This document shows, piece after piece, positions 24,882-32,195 of a stretch of DNA of 64,000 nt (the stretch's first letter is position 1; every line of letters begins with the position of its first letter). This DNA comes from JAAYDS01 sp012729155. GTDB lineage: Bacteria; Chloroflexota; Anaerolineae; UBA1429. The notes below the pieces were generated by a model that did not search any database, had not been told where the DNA came from, and saw nothing but the letters and a program-made list of their open reading frames with translations. The position numbers and the translations under genes were made by a program. The stretch spans positions 21,876-85,875 of the forward strand of contig DAIPBO010000014.1 in NCBI GenBank assembly GCA_036774405.1, given 5' to 3'.

Positions 24882-27242
24882 GTGGCAACTGACTATCGCG
24901 AGCAGGCCCCATCGTGGGCCTATCGACTGGTTCTTGTGGTTATGCTGGCGCTTGCGCTCTTCCTACGACAATGGCGCATTGATGAATTCATCACCATCGA
25001 CGAGAACCGCTGGCATGAGCGCAGTGCCGACTTTGCGGCCGCCCTGGCTGCGCACGATTATGCCGAGACCTTTCGCAGCGAGCATCCTGGCGTCACGAGT
25101 ATGTGGGTCGGTGCCGCCAGTCAGAGCATCGTCCAGGGTTTGCGCAGTGCAGCGGCTTTTTCGCCGTGGCTAGAGAGGGCGCTGGCTCCGCTGGCGCTTG
25201 AGCGGGACTTGCCGCCATATCCTGAGACGCTGTTGACGCGGCGTCTCATGGCCCTGGGCGCCTGGCTGGGAGTAGTAGGGCTCTATCTGCTGGGCAGGCG
25301 CTTTCCTTCAGCCGGCGCCAATCTCTTTGCCACGATGTTCATCGCATTCGACCCGCTCTACATTGCCTCGTCCAGGATCCACAATCTGGATGGGCTGCTG
25401 GCCTGCTTTGTTACGCTCGCATTGTGGGCGCTGCTGTGCTATGGCGAGCGCCGCAGGCGCTCCTACCTGCTGCTGTCGGCGGCATGCGCTGCATTGGCTG
25501 CTCTGACCAAGGTATCAGGAGTGCTCATTACCACAGGTGCGGTCGTTGCCACAGGGTGGTATGCCTGGCAGGGTCGGCATGGAGAGCGGCGCTGGGCACG
25601 GCGCTGGCTCGGCGACGTTGTCATCTGGGCGGCCGCGGCGGTCGCTGTTGGGTTTGCCCTCTGGCCAGCACTCTGGGTGGCTCCTCTGTCTACGTTCAGG
25701 GAGATGGTCTCAGGCGCTTTCGAGCAGGTGTCCAACCCCCATCGCAGTGGTAGTTTCTTTATGGGCAGCGTGCGGGCCGACCCAGGCCCGCTCTTTTACC
25801 CCGTCGCCTGGGCGGTGCGCACCACGCCTCTGGTCATGCTCGGCTTGCTCTTTCTGCCGCTGGGTCTGCGGCGTGACAGGCGGGCAACCCCGGCGGTCAT
25901 TGCACTGCTTTGCGCGCTGGCTTTTGGCATCTTGCTTAGCTTGAGCCTCAAAAAGGGCGATCGTTATCTGTTACCAGCTTTTCTGTGGCTGTGTCTGCCC
26001 GCAGGGTATGGGCTAAATGCGTTGACTGCCCGGATCGCTGCTTACTGGCGCAAACCATGGGTGCTGCCAACGACGGCTGCGGGTAGCTTGCTGATCTATG
26101 TCTCCCTGCTGTGGCCCACCGTGCCCTACTATTCTGCCTACTATAACCCGTTGACCGGCGGCGCCGCTGCGGCGCCGCGCATCATGCTGGTGGGCGTGGG
26201 TGAGGGGCTCGAGCAAGCCGCAGCCTATCTCAACGCCAAGCCTCGGGCTGAGCAACTACAGGTTGCCTCAATGCGGATCAGGGAGTTCGAGCCGTTCTTT
26301 GTTGGGCAGACTCTGGAAGTGGAAGATCGCCCGCTAGCCTATCCGGATTACTTTGTTACCTACTCGAGCGGTGTGCAGCGCGGCTTTGATGCTGATCTGC
26401 TGGCTGCCCTCGAGGGGAGCCAGCCCGAGTTTGTGGCGCGTGCCGGCAATGGCCTGGCCTATGCATGGGTGTATGCGAACCCGGTGCTTGGTGTGGAGCA
26501 ACAGGCCGTGTTTGAGGCGGTGGCGGCCGAGCCAGGCGGCGGGCTGTTGCTGATGACCTCGTCGACGGCTGCGGCGAGACGTGACACGCTCGGGGTTGAA
26601 CTGCTCAAAGTGCAGCGACGCGATCAGCTGCTTACCGAGCTGCAGTGGCGTTACCCGCAAGTCGGCGCGGTGTGGCTCATGGCGCTCGCTGGCATCGATG
26701 AGCCAGCCGTTGATGCCCTGAGCGTTACGCTTGGCCAGGTGGCCAAGCTGGACCAAGTCGAGACGCGAGGTACTGTCAGGGCGGCTCGCTATACTCTCGA
26801 TGAGCCGGTATTGAGTCTGCCGCAGGGTGACCTGGCGCGGCGCTGCGCAGTGGGCGATTTCGCCGAGTTTCGTGGACTTGAGGCCAGCGATATGGCACTG
26901 CATGCCGGCGAGCCCTTGGAGGTGTCGCTTTACTGGCTGGCGCAAAGCCCGGCAGACCGCGATTATCATGTGTTTGTGCATCTCGTGCGAGAGGAGATCC
27001 TCGCCCAGAGCGATGGCGGGCCACAAGGCAACCTGCGCCCAACCAGCAGTTGGCGCCAAGGCGAGATGATCCTTGATGCGCGCACCATCCTGATCCCCGA
27101 ACAGGCTCCAGCGGGCGAGTATGAGCTCTTCGTGGGCATGTACGATCCTGAGACGATGCAGCGCGTTGCCCTGGTCGATGAGGCAGGCGTGCAGGTGCCA
27201 GACGGCCGGCTGGCTGTTGCCACGCTGGCGATACTGCCCTAG
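24882..27242 (+). CDS. Integral membrane glycosyltransferase, GT39/ArnT-like
   Basis: 786 residues. The N-terminal half has about ten hydrophobic segments and the first periplasmic loop contains ITIDENRWHERSADF, an acidic catalytic-loop arrangement as in polyprenyl-phosphate-dependent mannosyltransferases. DPLYIASSRIHNLDG and KKGDRYLLPAFLWLCL fit the same family. The C-terminal third (about 450-786) is soluble and ends in a beta-sandwich-like domain. The start is GTG at 24882 with GGAG 7 bases before. It probably adds sugars to lipids or exported proteins from a polyprenyl donor. No operon partner is visible. Confidence 0.82.
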   Translation: MATDYREQAPSWAYRLVLVVMLALALFLRQWRIDEFITIDENRWHERSADFAAALAAHDYAETFRSEHPGVTSMWVGAASQSIVQGLRSAAAFSPWLERALAPLALERDLPPYPETLLTRRLMALGAWLGVVGLYLLGRRFPSAGANLFATMFIAFDPLYIASSRIHNLDGLLACFVTLALWALLCYGERRRRSYLLLSAACAALAALTKVSGVLITTGAVVATGWYAWQGRHGERRWARRWLGDVVIWAAAAVAVGFALWPALWVAPLSTFREMVSGAFEQVSNPHRSGSFFMGSVRADPGPLFYPVAWAVRTTPLVMLGLLFLPLGLRRDRRATPAVIALLCALAFGILLSLSLKKGDRYLLPAFLWLCLPAGYGLNALTARIAAYWRKPWVLPTTAAGSLLIYVSLLWPTVPYYSAYYNPLTGGAAAAPRIMLVGVGEGLEQAAAYLNAKPRAEQLQVASMRIREFEPFFVGQTLEVEDRPLAYPDYFVTYSSGVQRGFDADLLAALEGSQPEFVARAGNGLAYAWVYANPVLGVEQQAVFEAVAAEPGGGLLLMTSSTAAARRDTLGVELLKVQRRDQLLTELQWRYPQVGAVWLMALAGIDEPAVDALSVTLGQVAKLDQVETRGTVRAARYTLDEPVLSLPQGDLARRCAVGDFAEFRGLEASDMALHAGEPLEVSLYWLAQSPADRDYHVFVHLVREEILAQSDGGPQGNLRPTSSWRQGEMILDARTILIPEQAPAGEYELFVGMYDPETMQRVALVDEAGVQVPDGRLAVATLAILP

Positions 27243-27361
27243 CCGCTTAGCTTCTGGCGCGCGGCTCTATCATCGGCGATAATGAGTCTGCCGACACGGG
27301 TCGATGTTTGAGGCCGCAGTCAGGCCGGCACAGGCCTGTTGCGGGCAAGGGAGGCTGGGCA

Positions 27362-27610
27362 ATGGAGCCTGGAACAGACCGCGCGCGCGAGACCGCCGAG
27401 GCCGCCTATCGGCGAGGCTATCAAGATGGCTGGTTGCACGCTCTCGAGGCGCTGCACGAACTCGCCTACAACGCAAGTCCTGAGGATCAGGCCGCTTTCG
27501 AGCGCCTATGGCATTTTGGTTTTCGCGGGGCGCTGCACGAGTGGCGCGTCAGAGGCCAGTCTTTGGGCGCCAGCAGAACCGAGCTGCCCCCCAGGCCAGA
27601 CGCGGCCTAG
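27362..27610 (+). CDS. Small hypothetical protein
   Basis: 82 residues, unrecognised. It has YRRGYQDGWLHALEALHELA and LWHFGFRGALHEWRVRG, which suggest a compact helical soluble protein with a repeated G-x-x-x-A-L-H-E pattern. The ATG at 27362 follows GGGAGG by 8 bases, good evidence for translation. It runs towards the MFS gene on the other strand. Confidence 0.55.
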   Translation: MEPGTDRARETAEAAYRRGYQDGWLHALEALHELAYNASPEDQAAFERLWHFGFRGALHEWRVRGQSLGASRTELPPRPDAA

Positions 27611-27670
27611 CAGGGGCGGTCGTTCTGGCCTGAGAACTGGCCAACACGAGGCTGCGCTGTGCGAGTACGC

Positions 27671-28894
27671 TCACTGCAGATCCTTGAGTTCGGGCTTGCG
27701 CCAGGATACGAATGCAAAGATGGCCATGACCACCGCGCCCTGCAAGCCCACCACCCAGGGTACGCCGACGCGGTCGGCGATGGCCCCTGAGGGCAGGGTG
27801 CCCAAGGGCATCAGGCCCCAGGCCACCATCGACATGCTCACGATGCGTCCGCGATAGGCGGGTGCGCAATGTGACAGGAGCAGCGTGCTGCTGAGCACCA
27901 TATAGAGGTTGCCCAGCCCGCCTACGAGGGCCAGGCTTGCGAACACCCCTGGCACCCAGCGCACTGCGACGAACAGGATCAGGCATAGACCCGCCACGAT
28001 GCTCGAGCGTGCCAATAGCGTTCCCTTGTTCTTGAGCCCGCCCAGATGGCCGGCGATGAGGCTCGCCAGCAGGCCCCCAAACCCGATGGCCGACTGCAGC
28101 AACCCCAGCCCCGAGGCGTCGAAACCTAAACTATCCTGTGCGAACGCGGGCAAAAGCGACTGGTAGGGCATCAGAAAGAGCACTCGCACGCCCTCGAGCG
28201 CCAACAACAGGGCCAACAGCGGTTGCCCACGCAAGTAGTGCGCTCCGGCCACCAGGTCGGCCCAGGCCGACCGCGTCTCTCGCGGGGCTAGAGGTAGACG
28301 CGGAATCCTCAAGATGGCAGCGGCCGATAGCGCATGCAGCGTGGTCATCAGGTAATAGACCGCCTCTGGCCCAATGTGATCGATGCATGCCCCCGCCACC
28401 GACGCGCCCACGATCCCCATGAGGCCCATCCCTACCGCGTCGAGCGAGACGGCATTCATCAGGGTATCTGGCTCTACCAGGTCAGAGACCAGCGACTGCT
28501 GCGCCGGCATGAGGAAGGCTGAGATGAGGCCGTTGATGAACGAACTCAAGGCGAGATGCCAAGGTTGAATCAACCCACTGGCCACGAGCAGGCCGATGAA
28601 CAGGGTATTGCCGAGTGTCGCGAGGCGCGTACCAAAGACCAGCCGACGTTTGTCGACGCGGTCGGCCATGGCGCCGCCCAAAAGGCCAAAGGTCAGCATG
28701 GCGACGCTCCAGCCAGCGCCTACCCAGGCCAGGGCAAAGGCCGAGCCGGTGAGGTCATACACCAGCCAGCCCTGAACGACATTCTGCATGTGGAAGGTGC
28801 CCGACGTTGCCAGACGGCCGAGCCAGAGCCAGCGATAGTTGCGGTTCTCAAGAGCCTTCCACGTGCCCCGCACAGCTCGCGTTGCGACCGTCAA
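27671..28894 (-). CDS. MFS transporter, MFS_3/EntS-like exporter
   Basis: 407 residues with 12 predicted transmembrane segments. N-terminal motifs are FRNYRWLWLGRL-like (here ENRYRWLW-type NYRWLWLGRLATSG) and the loop 2-3 motif GGAMADRVDKRR. GVPWVVGLQGAVVMAIFAFV forms the last membrane helices. The family exports siderophores or small hydrophobic drugs. The start is TTG at 28894 with a weak GGGGGT ahead, so the exact N-terminus is uncertain. The gene is divergent from the thioredoxin operon across about 540 bases. Confidence 0.85.
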   Translation of the reverse strand: MTVATRAVRGTWKALENRNYRWLWLGRLATSGTFHMQNVVQGWLVYDLTGSAFALAWVGAGWSVAMLTFGLLGGAMADRVDKRRLVFGTRLATLGNTLFIGLLVASGLIQPWHLALSSFINGLISAFLMPAQQSLVSDLVEPDTLMNAVSLDAVGMGLMGIVGASVAGACIDHIGPEAVYYLMTTLHALSAAAILRIPRLPLAPRETRSAWADLVAGAHYLRGQPLLALLLALEGVRVLFLMPYQSLLPAFAQDSLGFDASGLGLLQSAIGFGGLLASLIAGHLGGLKNKGTLLARSSIVAGLCLILFVAVRWVPGVFASLALVGGLGNLYMVLSSTLLLSHCAPAYRGRIVSMSMVAWGLMPLGTLPSGAIADRVGVPWVVGLQGAVVMAIFAFVSWRKPELKDLQ

Positions 28895-29355
28895 TCAGAC
28901 CCCCGTAGCGCGAAGGCAGGTGTGCTGCGCCCCATGTGCGCGAGCCCGATACGAATTGCTGGCCTATGCTAGCTGCTAAGGGTGTACTCGACAAATCCCC
29001 CTGGTTCTCTGACCAAATCGCCGTCGGGCCTGACAGGGCGTGGCGCACCTTTGGCAATACAGGGTTGTCGGGCTTGGCCCATCGTGCCGCCGCGAGGCCG
29101 TTGCCCTCGCGCCAGATAGCGACGTAACGGCGGCATCTGGCGCGACACTCACCTGCACCCGATGAGCGATCTGGCTAGCGCTGCATATCCGTCACCAGGG
29201 CGCCCCTGGTACGACGATCTGCCGTCACAGTTCTCGCACTCCACAGGCTCGAGTGCAGGGTGCACCGCGATCCAGCGTTGGTCTGGCATGACGCTTGGGG
29301 CATGAACAGCAGGGCTGGCCCCCACCTGTAATGAAGGCGCTGCGTATGAGGACAC
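28895..29355. other. Intergenic stretch with no convincing gene
   Basis: Short open frames exist on both strands but none has a ribosome site, family resemblance or coding-like composition. The region may hold the MFS promoter or gene remnants. The promoter and operator of the downstream redox operon begin at 29359. Confidence 0.5.
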
Positions 29356-29358
29356 TGT

Positions 29359-29386
29359 TTGACAACAGGATGTGATGCGCTATACT
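29359..29386 (+). promoter_or_regulatory. Strong promoter of the redox/selenoprotein operon
   Basis: TTGACA (29359-29364), a 16-base spacer and TATACT (29381-29386) precede the thioredoxin ATG at 29437. The predicted start (about 29393) lies at the edge of the G-tract operator. Confidence 0.8.
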
Positions 29387-29395
29387 GTATATACC

Positions 29396-29407
29396 GTAGG
29401 GGGGTAC
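29396..29407 (+). promoter_or_regulatory. Candidate CsoR/RcnR-family operator (G-tract palindrome)
   Basis: GTA-GGGGGG-TAC: a run of six G flanked by inverted GTA/TAC, just after the -10 box. CsoR, RcnR, FrmR and CstR repressors bind A/T-flanked G-tract palindromes of this design. A gene of this family lies in the same operon (30435), so autorepression is likely. Confidence 0.6.
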
Positions 29408-29436
29408 AGCACTCACGCTAGGAGATTGTTGTCAAC

Positions 29437-29781
29437 ATGAGCGACGCGATCACGTATCTTTCTGATGCCAGCTTTGACGAAGCGATCGAGCAGGCCACCG
29501 TGCCCGTGGTGGTCGATTTTTGGGCGCCCTGGTGCGGGCCTTGTCGCATGTTGGCCCCAATTCTCGAAGAGCTGGCCGAGGATTATCAGGGGCGTTTTGC
29601 CGTGGCCAAGGTGAACACTGATGAGAACCCTGCCGTCCCGGGTAGACTGGGCATCAGAGGAATTCCCACGCTGATCTTTTACCTCGGCGGCCAAGAGGTC
29701 GATCGCGTTGTGGGTGTGCAGCCCAAGGCGCAGCTGCAGCGTCGCTTTGACGCTATTCTGGCCGAGACGGCCGCCAAGTGA
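29437..29781 (+). CDS. trxA: Thioredoxin
   Basis: 114 residues, the standard thioredoxin length. The active site is VVVDFWAPWCGPCRMLAPIL with the classical WCGPC; the cis-proline is in GIRGIPTLIFYLGGQ. It should reduce protein disulfides using thioredoxin reductase, which is not in the window. It is the first gene of the operon, with GGAG 12 bases before the ATG. Its TGA stop overlaps the GTG start of the next thioredoxin-like gene, and that TGA has no role other than termination. Confidence 0.95.
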   Translation: MSDAITYLSDASFDEAIEQATVPVVVDFWAPWCGPCRMLAPILEELAEDYQGRFAVAKVNTDENPAVPGRLGIRGIPTLIFYLGGQEVDRVVGVQPKAQLQRRFDAILAETAAK

Positions 29782-30179
29782 ACGGCCTGCGATCGCTCTG
29801 GCGTGAGCACTGGCTCACGCTGACGTTGATCGCGGCCATGGCCATTGCCTATCTGGTGCTACGCACGCCGTCTGAGGGGCTCGATGAGGCCGCCTTCTGG
29901 CAGCAGGTTGAGGCGGCAGATGCGGCCGTCGTCTACTTTTACAGCAACACTTGAAGCGCCTGCCTGGTGGCCAAGCCCGTCGTGGACGGGATCGAGCGAG
30001 AGTTGAACGAAAAGACACCGCTTTGGCGCATCAACGTACGTGAGGCGTCTGGTGCTGCCCTGGCTGGCCGCTTTGGCGTGCGGGGCGTGCCCACTCTGGT
30101 CGTATGGCGTGATGGAGAAGTCTTGCGCCAGGTAGGGCGGATCAACAAAGGGGCGGTGCTCATCGCCCTGAAACCGTGA
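29778..30179 (+). CDS. Membrane-anchored thioredoxin-like protein, probable selenoprotein (UGA at codon 59)
   Basis: Read through TGA at 29952-29954, the frame from GTG 29778 gives 133 residues. An N-terminal anchor (LTLTLIAAMAIAYLVL, about 14-30) is followed by a thioredoxin fold. The redox motif is VVYFYSNT-UGA-SACLVAKP, so the UGA stands for the first residue of the CxxC motif, giving U-S-A-C. The cis-proline region GVRGVPTLVVWRDGE and the C-terminal helix are intact. A perfect 6-bp hairpin follows (29976-29990). GTG overlaps the stop of trxA, so translation is coupled. As a plain reading, the gene would be a 58-residue fragment plus an orphan C-terminal frame. A selenocysteine reading explains the intact fold. 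Confidence 0.82.
29976..29990 (+). other. Candidate bacterial SECIS hairpin of the thioredoxin-like gene
   Basis: CCCGTC-GTG-GACGGG is a perfect 6-bp stem with loop GTG. The loop starts 27 bases after the UGA and begins with G, inside the spacing and loop rules for bacterial SECIS elements. Confidence 0.65.
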
Positions 30180-30189
30180 GGAGGCTGTG

Positions 30190-30381
30190 ATGCCGATCTA
30201 TGAGTACGAGTGCCAGGCCTGTGGTGCGCACTTTGACAAGTTTGTGCGCTCCATTTCTGCCCAGTTTGCTGTGCAATGCCCGCAGTGCGGCAGCCAAGAC
30301 TGTAAGAAGGCCTTGTCGCTGTTTGGCACGGCCGGTGGCTCTGTATCGGGCGCGGGGGCCGGCTGCGCCCCGTCTGGTTGA
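30190..30381 (+). CDS. FmdB-family zinc ribbon protein
   Basis: 63 residues with the family N-terminus MPIYEYECQACGAHFDKF and a second CxxC in VQCPQCGSQDCKK, together a zinc ribbon. The C-terminus is Gly/Ala-rich and ends in a cysteine-containing tail (GAGCAPSG). FmdB proteins are putative regulators with no settled role. The ATG at 30190 follows GAGGAGG by 5 bases. It is the third gene of the redox operon. Confidence 0.88.
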   Translation: MPIYEYECQACGAHFDKFVRSISAQFAVQCPQCGSQDCKKALSLFGTAGGSVSGAGAGCAPSG

Positions 30382-30390
30382 GGCCTCAGC

Positions 30391-30409
30391 AGGGGCTAGT
30401 CTAGCCCCT
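30391..30409 (+). other. Perfect hairpin between the FmdB and CsoR-like genes
   Basis: AGGGGCTA-GTC-TAGCCCCT is an 8-bp perfect stem with a 3-base loop, 9 bases after the FmdB stop. There is no T-run, so it is not a typical terminator. It may be an mRNA processing or stability element that sets lower repressor expression, or a repressor site. Confidence 0.45.
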
Positions 30410-30434
30410 CCCGGCTGAGTTGTTGGGGGTGTGC

Positions 30435-30692
30435 ATGTTGTTGCCAGAGACCCGTGAGGAACTTGTTCGCCGCTTGAGGCGCATCGAAGGGCAAACGCAA
30501 GGCATTCAGCGCATGCTGCAGGAAGATCGCGATTGCCGTGAAGTGCTCGATCAGCTCGCCTCGGTGCGCGCCGCGACGCGCATGGTCAGTATAGAGTTGA
30601 TGAAGAGCTATCTCACTACATGCCTCAGCGACCCTGACTGTGGCAATGCCTCAGCGGTAGACGATATGATTAGTGTGTTGCTACGCGTGTAG
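30435..30692 (+). CDS. CsoR/CstR-family transcriptional repressor with Cys-Tyr-Cys sensor site
   Basis: 85 residues, all-helical DUF156 family: LVRRLRRIEGQTQGIQRML, then EDRDCREVLDQLASVRAA and ELMKSYLTTCLSD. Aligned with copper sensor CsoR, the two ligand cysteines are kept 29 residues apart. The third ligand, the His four residues before the second Cys, is Tyr here. Loss of that His with both cysteines kept is the pattern of CstR, which senses persulfides and forms di- or trisulfides. So a reactive-sulfur or selenium sensor is more likely than a Cu(I) sensor. The start at 30435 follows GGGGGT. It probably binds the G-tract site at 29396. Confidence 0.85.
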   Translation: MLLPETREELVRRLRRIEGQTQGIQRMLQEDRDCREVLDQLASVRAATRMVSIELMKSYLTTCLSDPDCGNASAVDDMISVLLRV

Positions 30693-30708
30693 CACAGGAG
30701 CGTGTTTT

Positions 30709-30858
30709 GTGAGCCGAGATCTGATCGTCAGCCTGGTTGTGGTAGGCCTGCTGGCCTTTGTCTTGCTTGTGATGCCCAGGCTTGGCTTGCCCACCTGAAT
30801 GAGCGCCGGCTGCGGTCGGGACGACCGCAAAGAGGATCGACAAGAGGGCGACGAGTAA
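30709..30858 (+). CDS. Small membrane protein, probable selenoprotein (UGA at codon 30)
   Basis: The GTG at 30709 (AGGAG 8 bases ahead) opens a frame of one transmembrane helix (IVSLVVVGLLAFVLLVM) ending MPRLGLPT. An in-frame TGA (30796-30798) is followed by MSAGCGRDDRKEDRQEGDE and TAA. Decoded as selenocysteine it is a 49-residue protein with U-x4-C next to the membrane and a charged tail. A perfect 7-bp hairpin with loop GGGAC starts 12 bases after the TGA. The family is not recognised, so the Cys-position argument is absent here; the call rests on the ribosome site, hydrophobic helix, open frame, hairpin and operon position. Confidence 0.6.
30811..30829 (+). other. Candidate bacterial SECIS hairpin of the small membrane protein gene
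   Basis: TGCGGTC-GGGAC-GACCGCA is a perfect 7-bp stem. The loop begins with GG and starts 19 bases after the UGA at 30796-30798. Confidence 0.6.
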
Positions 30859-30872
30859 GCATAGCGCCACTT

Positions 30873-30901
30873 TTGACGCACCTCTGTGGCGACCCTAGAA
30901 T
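30873..30901 (+). promoter_or_regulatory. Promoter of the nfo operon
   Basis: TTGACG (30873-30878), a 17-base spacer and TAGAAT (30896-30901) lie 20 bases before the nfo ATG. This separates nfo from the redox operon. Confidence 0.7.
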
Positions 30902-30920
30902 GCCCCAGAGGGGAGGATGA

Positions 30921-31796
30921 ATGACGCGATCGGCACCGCGCCTAGGGGCGCACATGTCCATCTCTGGGGGGCCGGCTAACGCCCTCTATCGCGGCGCGTC
31001 CATCTCTTGTGACGCGATCCAGATGTTCGTGGGCAGCCCCAACCGCTGGCGCAGCAAGGCCCTGACCGACCAGGACGTCGAGGCCTTTGAGCAGGCGCTA
31101 GAGTTGACAGGCATCCAGCCCATTGTGGCCCACAGTGCCTATCTCATCAATCTGGGCTCACCTGATGATGCCCTCTTTGAGCGCTCGCTCGGCTTGCTGG
31201 TCGACGAGCTGGAACGTTGCGCCCGGTTGGGTATCGTCGACCACGTGCTGCACCCCGGGGCGCATATGGGGGCTGGCGAAGAGGCGGGCCTCCAGCGCAT
31301 CGCTACAGGCTTGAGCCTGGCCCTCGAGCGTACCGCTGATAAGAAAGTGCGCATTCTGCTCGAGACCACCGCTGGCATGGGCTCGCATCTGGGCTATCGC
31401 TTTGAACATCTCGCCTGGCTGATCGAGCGTGTCGGGGGCGATGAGCGCCTGGGCGTATGCCTCGACACCGCCCATGTTCTGGCCGCTGGCTATGATCTGC
31501 GCACGGCCCCTGCTTATGAGCAGATGTGGACCTCATTCCACGATACTATCGGCCTTGATCAGTTGCACTGCATACACCTCAATGACTCGCTCAAGGCCCT
31601 CGACAGTCGCGTCGACCGGCACACCTGGATTGGCCAGGGCGAGGTCGGCCTTGAGGCGTTTGCGCTGCTGGTCAATGACCGCCGCTTGACCCGTGTGCCT
31701 ATGCTGCTCGAGACGCCCAAGGGCGAGGATCTGCGTGAGGATGTGGAAGCGCTGGCGCTATTGCGCAGCCTTGTCTGCCATGTTGACCCCGACTGA
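30921..31796 (+). CDS. nfo: Deoxyribonuclease IV (AP endonuclease)
   Basis: 291 residues, normal for endonuclease IV, which cuts DNA 5' to abasic sites. Zinc ligands and motifs are in order: LGAHMSISGG, VAHSAYLINLGSPD, HVLHPGAHMGAG, LLETTAGMGSHLG, VCLDTAHVLAAGYD, CIHLNDS, IGQGEVGLEAF and MLLETPKGEDLREDVE. The ATG at 30921 follows GGGGAGG. A cupin gene starts 13 bases after its stop. Confidence 0.95.
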   Translation: MTRSAPRLGAHMSISGGPANALYRGASISCDAIQMFVGSPNRWRSKALTDQDVEAFEQALELTGIQPIVAHSAYLINLGSPDDALFERSLGLLVDELERCARLGIVDHVLHPGAHMGAGEEAGLQRIATGLSLALERTADKKVRILLETTAGMGSHLGYRFEHLAWLIERVGGDERLGVCLDTAHVLAAGYDLRTAPAYEQMWTSFHDTIGLDQLHCIHLNDSLKALDSRVDRHTWIGQGEVGLEAFALLVNDRRLTRVPMLLETPKGEDLREDVEALALLRSLVCHVDPD

Positions 31797-31809
31797 TTGG
31801 AGGATCGCG

Positions 31810-32160
31810 ATGAAGGCCTTTCACTATACCGAGATCGAAGCGCAGCCCACCGAGGGGGCCCCTGGAGCGAGCATTCGTTGGGCCATCGGCAAAAACGTGG
31901 GTGCGCCCAACTTTGTCACGCGGGTGATCGAGATCGAGCCCGGTGGCGCTACGCCTTATCATCAACATCCCTGGGAGCACGAGGTTTTTGTGCTCGACGG
32001 CGCTGGTGTCGTCAAGACCGTCGACGGCGAGACCCCCATCAGCCCGCGGATGTGCGTGTATGTCTCGCCCGATGAGGAGCACCAATTCCGCAATACTGGC
32101 GATCAGGTGTTGCGCTTCCTGTGTATCATTCCCTTTGCCCCCTGGTATCAGGGCGATTAG
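31810..32160 (+). CDS. Cupin domain-containing protein
   Basis: A 116-residue single-domain cupin. Motif 1 is GGATPYHQHPWEHEVFVLDG with metal ligands His-x-His, Glu and a later His. Motif 2 is VSPDEEHQFRNTG. It may be a mononuclear metal enzyme or a small-molecule binding protein; substrate unknown. The ATG at 31810 follows GGAGG by 6 bases. It is co-directional with nfo and the AmrS gene, with short gaps, so it is likely the same operon. Confidence 0.9.
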   Translation: MKAFHYTEIEAQPTEGAPGASIRWAIGKNVGAPNFVTRVIEIEPGGATPYHQHPWEHEVFVLDGAGVVKTVDGETPISPRMCVYVSPDEEHQFRNTGDQVLRFLCIIPFAPWYQGD

Positions 32161-32195
32161 CCCCAACCGCTGTACGGGGCAAGGGAGGGGCGGCG

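Noticed and set aside
28848..29355. Several 60-70 residue open frames between the MFS gene and the thioredoxin operon
   Set aside because: None has a ribosome site, family resemblance or consistent strand; composition does not support coding.
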